Made by a program: the position numbers and the translations under genes
Notes under the pieces: model-generated
Seen by the model: only the letters and a program-made list of their open reading frames with translations
What the model was told of the DNA's origin: nothing
The model's database searches: none
Assembly: GCF_008641065.1 (NCBI RefSeq)
Contig: NZ_VTRS01000002.1
Coordinates: forward strand, 1 to 64,000
DNA: 64,000 bases
Source of the DNA: Rhabdaerophilum calidifontis
GTDB taxonomy: Bacteria; Pseudomonadota; Alphaproteobacteria; Rhizobiales; Beijerinckiaceae
Direction: 5' to 3'
In this document: in pieces, positions 8,168-17,122 of the stretch
How the letters are laid out: every line of letters begins with the position of its first letter
Position numbering within the stretch: position 1 is the stretch's first letter

Positions 8168-10024
8168 TTATTGCGGCTTGGGAGCCTCGAGACCGGGGGG
8201 CGGTCCCGGCGGGGGCGTGAGCCCCGGCAGCCCGCCGCCGCCGCCCGGCGGCGCAAGGCCCGGCAGGCCGCCCCCCGGCCCGTCCAGTCCGGGGATCGAG
8301 AGGTTCTTGAGCTGCTGCTCGATCGCCTTCGGATCGGCCTGCACCTGCGTGCCTTTGTAATGCATCACCATCTGCGGGAAGAGGATGACCAAGGCCACCA
8401 TGATGCACTGGATGACCACGAACGGCACCGCGCCCCAATAGATCTGCGCGGTGGTGATCGGCGCCATCTCGCGGCCGGTGACCTTGTCGAGATACGGTGC
8501 CTTCGGCGCGACGGAGCGCAGATAGAACAGCGCGAAGCCGAAGGGGGGATGCATGAAGCTCGTCTGCATGTTGACGCCGAGGATGACACCGAACCAGATG
8601 AGGTCGATCCCGAGCTTCTCCGCCGCCGGCCCCAGCAGCGGCACGACGATGAAGGCAAGCTCGAAGAAATCGAGGAAGAAGGCGAGCAGGAATACCATCA
8701 CGTTCACGACGATCAGGAAGCCGGCCTGCCCGCCGGGCAGCGAGATCAGCAGTTCCTCGACCCAGAGATGGCCGTTGACGCCGTAGAAGGTGAGCGAGAA
8801 GACGCGCGCGCCGACCAGAATGAACACGACGAAGGCCGAGAGCTTGGCGGTCGAATCGAGCGCCTGCGACACCAGGCTCATCGTCAGCCGCCGCTTGGCG
8901 AGGGCGATGATCATCGCGCCCGTGGCGCCCATCGCACCGCCTTCCGTCGGGGTCGCGAGGCCGATGAAGATCGTGCCGAGCACCAGGAAGATCAGCCCCA
9001 GCGGCGGCATCAGAACCATGATCACCTCGGTCGTCAGCCGCGAGAGCAGGTTGAGACGCAGCAGCTTGTTGGCGAGCGCGATGATGTAGCAGATGACCAT
9101 GGCCGCGAAGGCGGAGAGGATCGCCTCCGAGCCCTTCTGCACATGGCCGACCGCCCATTTCTCGAGGAGGAACGTCAGAACCGCAGCGAAGACCAGCATC
9201 ACGAACAGCGAGGCGACGCCGCCGCCGAGCGTGCGCGCCTCGGTCGGCAGTGCCGGCACATAGCTCGGGCGCAGAACCGAGACGAGGAAGATATAGCCTG
9301 CATAGAGCGCGGACAGAACGAGGCCGGGAATGAAGGCGCCCTCATACATGTCGCCGACCGAGCGGCCGAGCTGATCCGCCATCACGATCAGCACGAGGCT
9401 GGGCGGGATGATCTGCGCGAGCGTGCCCGAGGCGGCGATGACACCGGAGGCGACGCGGCGGTCATAGCCGTAGCGCAGCATGATCGGCAGCGAGATCAGC
9501 CCCATCGAGATCACCGAGGCCGCGACCACGCCGGTCGTCGCCGCGAGCAGCGCCCCGACGAACACCACCGCATAGGCGAGGCCGCCGCGAATCGGGCCGA
9601 AAAGCTGGCCGATCGTGTCGAGCAGGTCCTCGGCCATGCCCGAACGTTCGAGGATCAGCCCCATGAAGGTGAAGAAGGGGATCGCGAGCAGCACGTCGTT
9701 GTTCATCGTGCCGTAGACGCGCTCCGGCAGCGCCTGGAGGAAGTTCGGCACGAACAGCCCCATCTCGATGCCGATCACGGCGAAGAGCAGGCCGTTGGCA
9801 GCCAGCGCGAAGGCGACCGGGTAGCCGAGCAGCAGCAGCACCACCAGCATGAAGAACATGACCGGCGCCATGTAATGCTCGAGCCAGCCGAGGAAGCCGG
9901 GCTTGATCGGTTGCGGCGTCGCCGCGAGCACCGGATCGGCCCCGGCGATCAGGATGAGCGCGACCAGCGCGAGAAGGGCACCCGCAAGGAGGCCGCCCTG
10001 AACTTTGGAAAAGCGAGCGAACAT
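8168..10024 (-). CDS. TRAP transporter large permease subunit (DctM/TakM type)
   Basis: A 618-residue inner-membrane protein with a dozen or more hydrophobic segments, the size of large DctM proteins with an extended middle loop. Family landmarks include PFFTFMGLILERSGMAEDLL, GGLAYAVVFVGALLAATTGVVAAS, GTLAQIIPPSLVLIVMADQLGRSVGDMY and ATPTEGGAMGATGAMIIALAKRRL. It couples solute uptake to an ion gradient, with DctQ and a periplasmic receptor. The last 45 or so residues, after KAIEQQLKNL, are a Pro/Gly-rich tail (IPGLDGPGGGLPGLAPPGG and similar) that is not part of the usual fold. It follows dctQ by 27 bp. Confidence 0.92.
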   Translation of the reverse strand: MFARFSKVQGGLLAGALLALVALILIAGADPVLAATPQPIKPGFLGWLEHYMAPVMFFMLVVLLLLGYPVAFALAANGLLFAVIGIEMGLFVPNFLQALPERVYGTMNNDVLLAIPFFTFMGLILERSGMAEDLLDTIGQLFGPIRGGLAYAVVFVGALLAATTGVVAASVISMGLISLPIMLRYGYDRRVASGVIAASGTLAQIIPPSLVLIVMADQLGRSVGDMYEGAFIPGLVLSALYAGYIFLVSVLRPSYVPALPTEARTLGGGVASLFVMLVFAAVLTFLLEKWAVGHVQKGSEAILSAFAAMVICYIIALANKLLRLNLLSRLTTEVIMVLMPPLGLIFLVLGTIFIGLATPTEGGAMGATGAMIIALAKRRLTMSLVSQALDSTAKLSAFVVFILVGARVFSLTFYGVNGHLWVEELLISLPGGQAGFLIVVNVMVFLLAFFLDFFELAFIVVPLLGPAAEKLGIDLIWFGVILGVNMQTSFMHPPFGFALFYLRSVAPKAPYLDKVTGREMAPITTAQIYWGAVPFVVIQCIMVALVILFPQMVMHYKGTQVQADPKAIEQQLKNLSIPGLDGPGGGLPGLAPPGGGGGLPGLTPPPGPPPGLEAPKPQ

Positions 10025-10051
10025 GATCGAACCTCGAAACCGGGCGGGAAC

Positions 10052-10654
10052 TTACGGGCGCTGGAGCGTTTCGGCCTGGACCTGCTGGAGCAGGCGCTCG
10101 GCCTCGGCCTCTGCCGCCCCGTGATGCCCCACATGGGCATGCGGGTCTTCGATCAGCCCCTTCATGATGGCGATGCGCTTGATCAATTCGGAGAATGCCT
10201 GCGCGATCAGCAGCACGAAACCGGCCGGGACGAGGAATTTCGCTGGCCATTGCACGAGCCCGCCGGCATTCATCGAGGATTCGTTCAATTCGAGGGAGCG
10301 CATGAAGAACGGCCAGCCGTGATAGATCATGATCCAGCAAAACGGCATCAGGAAGAAGATATGGCCGAAAATGTCGATCCCGTCGCGGATCGGCTTGCGC
10401 ATCCCGCCGGTAACGATGTCGATGCGGATATGCTCGTTCTTCAGGAATGTGTAGGCCGCGCCGAGCATGAAGACGGCGCCGAACAGATACCATTGCAGTT
10501 CAAGCCAGGCGTTCGACGACGTGTTGAACAGTTTCCGGATCAGAGCATTGGCGGTCGAGACCAAAACCGCGGCCAGGATCAGCCACTTGATCAGGCTGCC
10601 GATGCGCTGGTTCACGGCGTCGATCGCGCCGCTAAGCTTCAGGAGATTCTGCAC
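10052..10654 (-). CDS. TRAP transporter small permease subunit (DctQ/TakQ type)
   Basis: A 200-residue four-helix membrane protein: segments near WLILAAVLVSTANALI, WYLFGAVFMLGAAYTFL, IFGHIFFLMPFCWIMI and FLVPAGFVLLIAQAFSEL. The motif LKNEHIRIDIV between helices 2 and 3 is characteristic of DctQ. The C-terminus is a His/Ala/Glu-rich cytoplasmic tail. I chose GTG at 10654 because it sits 4-7 bases after GGAGGGAGGG; an ATG at 10717 has no such site. It is first in a two-gene operon with the large subunit. No receptor gene lies in the same transcript; the two receptors downstream run in the opposite direction. Confidence 0.88.
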   Translation of the reverse strand: MQNLLKLSGAIDAVNQRIGSLIKWLILAAVLVSTANALIRKLFNTSSNAWLELQWYLFGAVFMLGAAYTFLKNEHIRIDIVTGGMRKPIRDGIDIFGHIFFLMPFCWIMIYHGWPFFMRSLELNESSMNAGGLVQWPAKFLVPAGFVLLIAQAFSELIKRIAIMKGLIEDPHAHVGHHGAAEAEAERLLQQVQAETLQRP

Positions 10655-10873
10655 GCTGCCCTCCCTCCGGGCTTTTCTCACGACTTTATCGTCCGTCCTT
10701 CTGACGGGACGTTCCATTCTTGCTTCACGCGAGCCGAAGCCGCTTTGGCATGTTGCCCGAGGCCCGACAATATTCCAAGCCATCCCGGACGTGCATGATA
10801 GCCATGCCGATGCGGGATGGCTCTTTCCCGCACCGGCACGCAATCTGTCTGGAATGCGCCGAAAATCAAATCT

Positions 10874-11764
10874 TTATTTCAACTGTCCGCGGATTCTCTC
10901 GCGATGCAGCGTGTAAAGCCCGCTCGCCACGATCAGCGCGATGCCGCCGAGCGCCACCGGCGCGGGCCAATCCCCGAACACCAGGATGCCGAGCAGGACC
11001 GCCCAGACGATCACCACATAGCGGAACGGCGAGACGACCGACAATTCGACATCCCGGCAGGCCTCGATCACGGCGTAATTCCCCGCGAGCACGAAGGCTG
11101 CCGCAGCCGCGAGGATCAGCACCGGTTCCCAGGCGAGCGCGTGCCAGGCTCCGCCACCCGCCATCAGCGCAAGCCCGGCCGCGAGCGTGCCGAGCGTGCT
11201 CGTCACCGCAACGATGACACTGGGGATATCCGTGGGCACCCGCCGGGTCATCAGGTCGCGCAGGGCGACGCCCAGCACCGAGACGAGCGCCAGCCCGAGG
11301 GCGAGCGGCGGCGCGGCGTTGCCGCCTGGCCGCACCACCAGCAGCATGCCGAGAAAACCGACCGCCACCGCACTCCAGCGCCGCCAGCCCACGGCTTCCC
11401 CGAACAGCACCATCGACAACGCGGTGATCAGCAGCGGCGCCGCCAGCAGGATGGCGGTGATGTCGGCAAGCGGCATCATGCCGAGCGCGGTGATGAAGCT
11501 TGCCGCAACAACCGCCTCGATCAGGCCCCGTGTCGCGAGATCGGGGCGGAGGATGGCCTGGATGCGGCCGAGTTGCCCCGCCAGCGCCACCCAGCCGAAG
11601 AGCAGGACCAGCGCGAACACGCCGCGGACCACGATGATCTGCCCGGTATCCCAATGCTGTCGGACCAGCTTCACTAGCGTGTCGTTGATGACGAAGAACC
11701 CCATCGCCGCCATCATCGCGATGATGCCGCGCAAGTTCTTCTGGTTTTGGGATGGCTGGGACAT
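10874..11764 (-). CDS. DMT/EamA-family transporter
   Basis: A 296-residue membrane protein with ten predicted helices arranged as two EamA repeats (about 12-140 and 150-285). The start MAAMGFFVINDTLVKL and segments such as LADITAILLAAPLLITALSMVLFGE and SPFRYVVIVWAVLLGILVFGDWP match the drug/metabolite exporter superfamily. Members export amino acids, metabolites or drugs; the substrate here cannot be read. It stands alone, separated by 219 bp from dctQ upstream of that operon and by 180 bp from the divergent chemoreceptor gene. Confidence 0.88.
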   Translation of the reverse strand: MSQPSQNQKNLRGIIAMMAAMGFFVINDTLVKLVRQHWDTGQIIVVRGVFALVLLFGWVALAGQLGRIQAILRPDLATRGLIEAVVAASFITALGMMPLADITAILLAAPLLITALSMVLFGEAVGWRRWSAVAVGFLGMLLVVRPGGNAAPPLALGLALVSVLGVALRDLMTRRVPTDIPSVIVAVTSTLGTLAAGLALMAGGGAWHALAWEPVLILAAAAAFVLAGNYAVIEACRDVELSVVSPFRYVVIVWAVLLGILVFGDWPAPVALGGIALIVASGLYTLHRERIRGQLK

Positions 11765-11944
11765 GCGGCTCGGAAGGCCGCGAATCCGGCCTTGACGAGC
11801 TTAGCGTCAATCCGGTGCGGCGCACCAGCCTGCAAACATATTCGGAAAGACGAATTCGGCTGGCTTCCCCTCAAATTGATGCAACCATTAATAGTCCGTT
11901 AGCCAGAAAATGTCTTAATCCGTGCAGTATCGGGGTAATTATTG

Positions 11945-13708
11945 ATGAAAAACAATCTCAGAGCGCTGTTCAGAGGCAGGGCCGCGCCGGCAGCGGCCCC
12001 TGCATCGCCGGAGCTGGGGGCGCCGGTCGAGGCGCCGGCGGCCGTTCCGGCCCAGGTGGATCTTGCCGAGACCCTGTCGATGTTCGAGCGCGACGTGACG
12101 CGCATCGTCGGCGGCCTCGCCGCGGAAATCCTCTCCGCGCGCGAGAAATCGCGGCTTGCGGTCGAGCATCTCGGCGGTGTGAAGGACGCGATCCGGACAT
12201 TGGTCGAGACGAGTTCGATGATCGATACCGAGATCTCGGGCATCGCCAGTTCGGCCGACGAACTCACCGCTTCCGCCGATGCCATCGCCAGCACGGTCTC
12301 GCAGGTCCAGGACCGGTCGAGCGCCACGCTCAGCACCGCAGCAGCATCCGAAGCGGCGATGGAAGGGCTCGGCGCAGCAGTCAGCGAGATCGGCGGGCTG
12401 CTCAATGCCATTGCCGAGGTGGCCTCGCGCACCAATCTCCTCGCGCTCAACGCCACGATCGAGGCCGCGCGCGCGGGCGAGGCGGGGCGCGGCTTCGCGG
12501 TCGTGGCCGGGGAGGTCAAGGCGCTCTCCGTGACCACGGCCAGGACGGTGTCGGTGATCCGCGAGAAGATGGAGGCGCTCCAGCGCGCCAGCGACGATTC
12601 CATCGGCAATATGCGGCGCATCCGCGGCGAGATCGGCGCGTTGACCCCGATCTGCGACGAGATCGCGCAATCCGTCGAAACCCAGCGCGCGACGATCGGA
12701 GAACTGGCGCATCGCATGCAGGTCGCGCAGGGCGCGGTTTCGGAGGTCGCGGCCAACGTCAAGACCGTCAATGGCATGGCGGAGGATGCCGGCGCCGTTT
12801 CCGCCGAGGCGGAGGAGGTCAGCGCCCATGCCGCCAGCGAGGCGGGGGAGCTTGCGCGGCGGATGAATACCGTGCTGCGGACCATCCCGGCGGCCGATCG
12901 CCGCCGTGCCATCCGCTACCCGATCGATCTCGCCATGCGGGTCAGGGCCGGCGGGGAAACCATCGCCTGCCACACCTTCGACATCAGCGAGGGCGGCCTG
13001 CTGATCCGCAGCGCGCCGGGGATCCGGGAGAAACTCGCCATCGGGGGCCGTTTCGAAGCCGAGATCGCGCGCGTGGGCACGGTGCGGCTCCACGTGCTCC
13101 AGCATTCCGATCTCGGCGTGCATTGCGCGTTCGAGACCCTCGATTCCGCAATCCGCGCGGCGCTTCTCGCCACGATCGAGGGGTTCCGCGTCGCCAATCT
13201 GCCGCTGATCGAGCGCGCGCAAGGGTTTGCCGCCGAGATCGCCCGGGCGATCGAGGCCGAGATCGCGGCGGGCCGGCTTGATGAGGCGCAGGTCTTCGAC
13301 GAGGATTACCGGCCGGTCCCCGAAACCGATCCGGTGCAGCTCACCACCCGTTATCTCCAACGATTCGAGGCGATCATCCCGCCCATCATCGCGCGGACCC
13401 TGCCGCTCGATCCCAAGATGGCGTTCTGCGTCGCGGTGGACCGCAACGGCTATATCCCGGTGCATGTGCCGAAGGTCAGCCAGCCGCAACGCAAGGGCGA
13501 CCGCGCCTGGAACCACGCCAATTGCCGCAACCGGCGCATCTTCGACGATCGCGCGGGGCTGCTCGCGGCGCGGCTGACGACGCCCTTCCTGATCCAGAGC
13601 TATTATCGGGATCTCGGCGGCACGCGCGTCGCGATGAAGGAGATCGACGCGCCGATCACCATTCGCGGCCGCCATTGGGGCGGCGTGCGCATGGCCTATT
13701 CGATCTGA
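11945..13708 (+). CDS. Soluble methyl-accepting chemotaxis protein with PilZ domain
   Basis: A 587-residue receptor without membrane segments. Domains: an Ala/Pro-rich N-terminus (12-40), an MCP signalling coiled coil (about 45-310) with the conserved hairpin tip [20 protein letters not shown] around 157-176, a PilZ domain (about 317-405) with the c-di-GMP motif RRAIR at 320-324 and DISEGG at 346-351, and a C-terminal domain (about 415-587) ending with [22 protein letters not shown] and IRGRHWGG, which resembles the Cache/PAS-like tail of several cytoplasmic receptors. Inferred role: linking c-di-GMP level and an internal ligand to chemotaxis. The ATG at 11945 is preferred over the TTG one codon before it. 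No che genes are nearby. Confidence 0.9.
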   Translation: MKNNLRALFRGRAAPAAAPASPELGAPVEAPAAVPAQVDLAETLSMFERDVTRIVGGLAAEILSAREKSRLAVEHLGGVKDAIRTLVETSSMIDTEISGIASSADELTASADAIASTVSQVQDRSSATLSTAAASEAAMEGLGAAVSEIGGLLNAIAEVASRTNLLALNATIEAARAGEAGRGFAVVAGEVKALSVTTARTVSVIREKMEALQRASDDSIGNMRRIRGEIGALTPICDEIAQSVETQRATIGELAHRMQVAQGAVSEVAANVKTVNGMAEDAGAVSAEAEEVSAHAASEAGELARRMNTVLRTIPAADRRRAIRYPIDLAMRVRAGGETIACHTFDISEGGLLIRSAPGIREKLAIGGRFEAEIARVGTVRLHVLQHSDLGVHCAFETLDSAIRAALLATIEGFRVANLPLIERAQGFAAEIARAIEAEIAAGRLDEAQVFDEDYRPVPETDPVQLTTRYLQRFEAIIPPIIARTLPLDPKMAFCVAVDRNGYIPVHVPKVSQPQRKGDRAWNHANCRNRRIFDDRAGLLAARLTTPFLIQSYYRDLGGTRVAMKEIDAPITIRGRHWGGVRMAYSI

Positions 13709-13712
13709 GGTT

Positions 13713-14729
13713 TCAGCCGCCGGTGACGCTCATGTGCCGGCCGAGCGCCGGCGCCCGCGTCGCGCGGTCGATCACGAAATCATGGCCGCGCGGCTTGCGG
13801 GCGATGGCGCGGTCGATTGCGGCGATCAGCGGCCCATCGCTCTCGGAGGCGCGCAGCGGCCGGCGGAGATCGGCTGCGTCCTCCTGGCCGAGACACATGA
13901 ACAGCGTGCCCGTACAGGTCAGGCGCACGCGATTGCAGCTCTCGCAAAAATTGTGCGTCAGCGGCGTGATGAAGCCGATCCGCCCCCCGGTCTCGCGCGC
14001 GGTGACATAACGCGCCGGGCCGCCGGTGCGGTGCTCGCTCGCCTCGAGCGTGAAGGTCTCGGCGAGCCGCGCGCGGACGAGGCTGAGCGGCAGGTATTGA
14101 TCGATGCGCGCCTGCTCGATCTCGCCGAGCGGCATCACCTCGATGAAGGTGATGTCCATGCCGCGCCCATGCGCCCAGCGGATCATCGGCACGAGTTCGT
14201 CCTCGTTGACGCCCTTGAGCGCCACCGCGTTGATCTTGACGGCGATCCCCGCCGCCTGTGCGGCGTCGATCCCCGCGAGCACCTTGTCGAGGGCGCCCCA
14301 GCGGGTGATGGCGCGGAATTTCCCGGCATCAAGCGTGTCGAGCGAGACATTGATGCGCCGCACGCCGCAGGATGCGAGATCGGCGGCGAAACGCGAAAGT
14401 TGCGAGCCGTTGGTGGTGAGTGTCAATTCCTCGAGCGCGCCGGTCTCGAGATGGCGCGAAAGGCCGCGGAAGAGCGTCAGGATGTCGCGGCGCACCAGCG
14501 GCTCGCCGCCGGTGATGCGCAGCTTGCGCACGCCGCGGCGAATGAAGGCCGAGCAGAGCCTGTCGAGTTCCTCGAGCGTGAGCAGATCCGCCTTCGGCAG
14601 GAAGCTCATGTTCTCGCTCATGCAATAGACGCAGCGGAAATCGCAGCGATCCGTCACCGAAACGCGGAGATAGCTGATCGCGCGGCCGAACGGATCGATC
14701 ATCGGATCGGCGGGCAGAGCCATGATCAT
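13713..14729 (-). CDS. moaA: GTP 3',8-cyclase MoaA
   Basis: A 338-residue radical-SAM enzyme for the first step of molybdenum cofactor synthesis, making 3',8-cyclo-7,8-dihydro-GTP. The N-terminal SAM cluster motif is CDFRCVYC (C29, C33, C36). [10 protein letters not shown] and the second, C-terminal cluster ligands [15 protein letters not shown] are present. The protein ends in VTGG, the double-glycine tail needed for MoaA activity. The start at 14729 (MIMALP) gives the normal length; a second ATG two codons later is possible. Its end is 4 bp from the convergent chemoreceptor gene, and no other moa gene is adjacent. Confidence 0.95.
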   Translation of the reverse strand: MIMALPADPMIDPFGRAISYLRVSVTDRCDFRCVYCMSENMSFLPKADLLTLEELDRLCSAFIRRGVRKLRITGGEPLVRRDILTLFRGLSRHLETGALEELTLTTNGSQLSRFAADLASCGVRRINVSLDTLDAGKFRAITRWGALDKVLAGIDAAQAAGIAVKINAVALKGVNEDELVPMIRWAHGRGMDITFIEVMPLGEIEQARIDQYLPLSLVRARLAETFTLEASEHRTGGPARYVTARETGGRIGFITPLTHNFCESCNRVRLTCTGTLFMCLGQEDAADLRRPLRASESDGPLIAAIDRAIARKPRGHDFVIDRATRAPALGRHMSVTGG

Positions 14730-14891
14730 GACACTCGCTCTTGCGCCCCTTTGGGCTTGTTCTAAAGAAATCTGCGGAAGTCGGCTGAAAAAGCAAGGGG
14801 CTGGATCAAGGCGCAGGTCTCGGGCTTGCGGCTGAGCGGGTGCGCCCCATTCTCCGGCAGGATGGCGCCGCCGCGCCGAAGGAGTATCCGA

Positions 14892-15269
14892 ATGTCCGGT
14901 TCCGAGCCCTGGCCCACCGAAATCCGCCTCGCCAAGGATCGCCGCAGCCTCGCCTTGACCTTTTCGGACGGGCTGTCGGCCGCACTTTCTGCCGAAATGC
15001 TGCGGGTCATGAGCCCTTCGGCGGAGGTGCAGGGCCACAGCCCGGCCGAGCGCAAGACCGTGCCGGGCAAGCGCGAGGTGATGATCCTCGCGGTCGAGCC
15101 GGTGGGAAACTACGCGATCCGGCTGCGCTTCGATGACATGCACGACACCGGCCTCTATGGCTGGCCGCTGCTCTATCGCTTTGCGCGGGAGCGGGACGCG
15201 TTGTTCGACGCCTATCTCGCCGAACTGGAGGCCAAGGGGCTGAGCCGCGACCGCATCCGCCGCGGGTGA
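14892..15269 (+). CDS. DUF971 protein (gamma-butyrobetaine hydroxylase-like N-terminal domain)
   Basis: A 125-residue single-domain protein. The pattern [20 protein letters not shown]...[18 protein letters not shown], then [25 protein letters not shown], is characteristic of DUF971. The same fold forms the small N-terminal domain of gamma-butyrobetaine hydroxylase and occurs beside Fe-S and Mrp-type proteins. The ATG follows GAAGGAG. The exact role is unsettled. It is divergent from moaA and is followed by a clear terminator. Confidence 0.88.
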   Translation: MSGSEPWPTEIRLAKDRRSLALTFSDGLSAALSAEMLRVMSPSAEVQGHSPAERKTVPGKREVMILAVEPVGNYAIRLRFDDMHDTGLYGWPLLYRFARERDALFDAYLAELEAKGLSRDRIRRG

Positions 15270-15294
15270 GGTCGGTCCGGCAGGGCCGGACATC

Positions 15295-15320
15295 AGAAAG
15301 CCGGCCCGGGGCCGGCTTTG
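15295..15320. terminator. Bidirectional terminator between DUF971 and L,D-transpeptidase genes
   Basis: The inverted repeat AAAGCCGGCC CGG GGCCGGCTTT (15297-15319) sits between convergent genes. A smaller GTCCGGC/GCCGGAC hairpin lies just before it. Confidence 0.8.
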
Positions 15321-15347
15321 CAGGAAACACCGAGGAGGCAGGAAGCG

Positions 15348-15926
15348 TCAGCGCATCACGACGACGCGGGTGCCGATCTTCACGCGCTCGTAGAGATCGA
15401 CGACATCCTCGTTCAGCATGCGGATGCAGCCCGAGGACACCGCCTGGCCGATCGTCTCCGGCTCGTTCGAGCCGTGGATGCGATAGAGCGTCTTGCCGAG
15501 ATACATCGCGCGGGCGCCGAGCGGGTTGCCCTCGCCGCCGGGCATGAAGCGCGGCAGGTCGGGGCGGCGCTTGAGCATCTGCGCCGGCGGCGTCCAGGAC
15601 GGCCATTCCGCCTTGCGGGTCACGGTCTGGGTGCCGGCCCAGGCAAAGCCCGGCCGGCCGACGCCGACGCCGTATTTGATCGCGCGCTTGTTCGGCAGCA
15701 CGAAGTAGAGCCGCTTCTCGTTGGTGTCGACGACGATCGTGCCCGGCGCGAACTTGCCGGTGTAATCCACCTCCTCGCGCGGGATCGGTGTCGCGTAGAC
15801 CCGGCCGTCGACCGTGGGCAGCGGCTGCCGCGTCACCGGGTCGATCACCTCATAGGCGGCAGCGGAGGACAAAGCTGCAAACCCTGCCACGACCACAGCG
15901 GCGAACGTCTTGAACGGACGCATCAT
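15348..15926 (-). CDS. L,D-transpeptidase (YkuD family)
   Basis: A 192-residue periplasmic enzyme with a signal peptide (1-24, AAAYEV). The YkuD domain spans about 60-192. The catalytic motif is HGSNEPE at 151-157 followed by SSGCIRM, with catalytic C167 and conserved R169. Such enzymes make 3-3 cross-links in peptidoglycan or attach outer-membrane proteins to it. The length is that of a minimal ErfK/YbiS/YnhG-type protein. The ATG pair MM at 15926 follows GAGG. A 20-bp inverted repeat lies 145 bp upstream. Confidence 0.93.
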   Translation of the reverse strand: MMRPFKTFAAVVVAGFAALSSAAAYEVIDPVTRQPLPTVDGRVYATPIPREEVDYTGKFAPGTIVVDTNEKRLYFVLPNKRAIKYGVGVGRPGFAWAGTQTVTRKAEWPSWTPPAQMLKRRPDLPRFMPGGEGNPLGARAMYLGKTLYRIHGSNEPETIGQAVSSGCIRMLNEDVVDLYERVKIGTRVVVMR

Positions 15927-16070
15927 CGAACCTCGTATGTTGCGAATCAGGCGCGAGCATTGTCGCGAAAAAGTCTTGATTGTTCCTATGCCTGCTCGCC
16001 CGAGGGCTTGGCAAGTGCGCCGCCGCACACAATCTCGTGCGCGCGCCGAGGCCGGTGCGGAGGCCGATTT

Positions 16071-16090
16071 CTGTTGCCGGTCCGCAACAG
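16071..16090. promoter_or_regulatory. Perfect inverted repeat upstream of the L,D-transpeptidase gene
   Basis: CTGTTGC (16071-16077) and GCAACAG (16084-16090) flank a 6-base spacer. It lies in the 251-bp gap between the two leftward genes. It could be an operator or a weak hairpin; nothing else in the gap was identified apart from a run of ten C (16165-16174) just beyond the stop of the next gene. Confidence 0.3.
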
Positions 16091-16177
16091 AGCCGATCGG
16101 CTCATCGCCTGTCGAACCGTATCCGCACGACAAGCGTCATCGTCAGCGCCGCGTAGAAAGTCTGCCCCCCCCCCGGC

Positions 16178-16660
16178 TTATTCCGATAGGAGGATCCGGC
16201 CCTGCGTGAACGGGCAGGGGCCGCGGCAGGCCTCGCCCGGCGCTGCGGCGAGGCCGCAGAGCCGATCGGCGGCAAGGCAATAGCTCTCGGCCAGCGCCAT
16301 GATCGCCTGGCGCTCCGCCGCCGCCCGGCCCGCGATCAGCGGGGCGAGTGCGTGGATCACGAGCCATTCCTCGTCGCGCGTGCGCCAGAGCGCCCCGGTC
16401 GGGTGCCAGCGGAAGGGCGCCTCGGGTCCCCGCGCCAGCGTGCCGACGAGATCGTACAGCAGGCCGAAGACGCGATAGGCCTCCTCGAGCGGCAGCCGCG
16501 CGCGCAGCGCGGCGAGCGCCCGATCGGCCTGCTCGATGCTGCCCGTCATCCGCAATCCGGCGAGGCGGCGGCACTGGTCGAGCAGGATATCGGCGCCGAT
16601 CTCGGAGCCGGCCGCGCGAGGCGGCGGCATCTCGTGGTGGATCATCTCGTGACGGCTCAT
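16178..16660 (-). CDS. Conserved-looking helical protein, function unknown
   Basis: A 160-residue soluble protein with no signal peptide. The N-terminus is Met/His-rich (MSRHEMIHHEM). The body is predicted mostly helical, with DILLDQCRRLAGLRMTGSIEQADRALAALRARLPLEEAYRVFGLLYDLVG, and there are four cysteines near the C-terminus (CLAADRLCGLAAAPGEACRGPC). The gene is supported by CAGGAG 8 bases before the ATG and by codon periodicity. I do not recognise a family. An AT-rich, palindrome-bearing region lies directly upstream, unlike the rest of the window, so it may be tightly regulated. Confidence 0.65.
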   Translation of the reverse strand: MSRHEMIHHEMPPPRAAGSEIGADILLDQCRRLAGLRMTGSIEQADRALAALRARLPLEEAYRVFGLLYDLVGTLARGPEAPFRWHPTGALWRTRDEEWLVIHALAPLIAGRAAAERQAIMALAESYCLAADRLCGLAAAPGEACRGPCPFTQGRILLSE

Positions 16661-16900
16661 GGATGCTCTCCTGACGGTTCAAGGCCGTGGGCAGAACAGG
16701 AATAATAAATCGAGGCGAAAGTAACTTTCAATATATTTGACAGAGAGACATAATAATAGAAATAGAATTATTCCATATCGGACCTTGCTGTGCCTGCTTT
16801 GTCTCGCCTGGTCGCTGCCCTCCGGATCCGCGCGACGCATTGTGCCGGAAGCGGCCGGCCTGGCATGCGCCGCCGGATCCCCGGAGGGCGGATTCCGCGC
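16661..16900. promoter_or_regulatory. AT-rich upstream island with two palindromes
   Basis: About 80 bp (roughly 16698-16780) is strikingly AT-rich within a G+C-rich region. It contains the perfect 13-bp palindrome GAAAGTAACTTTC (16717-16729) and an AATAAT/ATTATT inverted repeat (16752-16757 and 16767-16772). It is placed to control the leftward unknown gene at 16660. A TTGACA at 16737-16742 points rightwards but has no good -10 at the right distance. No gene is supported in the gap. Confidence 0.45.
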
Positions 16901-16901
16901 C

Positions 16902-16930
16902 TTGACGGCCGGGGGCGGATTGGCCTATCG
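16902..16930 (+). promoter_or_regulatory. Promoter of tRNA-Val
   Basis: TTGACG (16902-16907), a 17-base spacer and CTATCG (16925-16930) end 10 bp before the mature tRNA. This is the usual housekeeping arrangement for stable RNA genes in alphaproteobacteria. Confidence 0.65.
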
Positions 16931-16940
16931 GAGGGGTTCC

Positions 16941-17015
16941 GGGCGCGTAGCTCAGCGGGAGAGCATTCGCTTCACACGCGAAGGGTCACAGGTTCAATCC
17001 CTGTCGCGCCCACCA
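16941..17015 (+). tRNA. tRNA-Val (anticodon CAC)
   Basis: A full cloverleaf can be drawn: acceptor stem GGGCGCG/CGCGCCC with discriminator A and an encoded CCA (17013-17015), D-arm GCTCAGCGGGAGAGC, anticodon stem TTCGC/GCGAA around loop TTCACAC giving anticodon CAC at 16973-16975, and T-arm with GGTTCAATCC. It reads GTG valine codons, which are common in this genome. No integrase or attachment-site duplication was seen downstream. Confidence 0.97.
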
Positions 17016-17122
17016 CTCACTCCGGGACATTGTTTTTCTGAGCGGCCGGGCTTTTCCAGGGCACGCGTTGCAGCAACCTGCGCCGCTTTCGGTATCCCCG
17101 CCATGCTCCGTCGCAGGTATCC

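Noticed and set aside
7964-10798. A plus-strand open frame of about 944 codons across the TRAP permease genes
   Set aside because: It is the shadow of two well-supported membrane-protein genes on the minus strand. The translation is rich in Asp, His, Arg and Gln with no membrane or domain signal.
16143-16682. A different minus-strand frame overlapping the unknown 160-residue gene
   Set aside because: The alternative is Arg-rich and has no ribosome site, whereas the chosen frame has CAGGAG and balanced composition.
16737-16772. TTGACA as a rightward -35 promoter element
   Set aside because: No -10-like hexamer occurs 16-18 bases downstream; TAATAA is too close and TAGAAT too far. The promoter at 16902 fits the tRNA better.
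17016-17122. A possible attachment site or integrated element at tRNA-Val
   Set aside because: No repeat of the tRNA 3' end, integrase or phage-like gene was seen; the next gene is an ordinary chemoreceptor.
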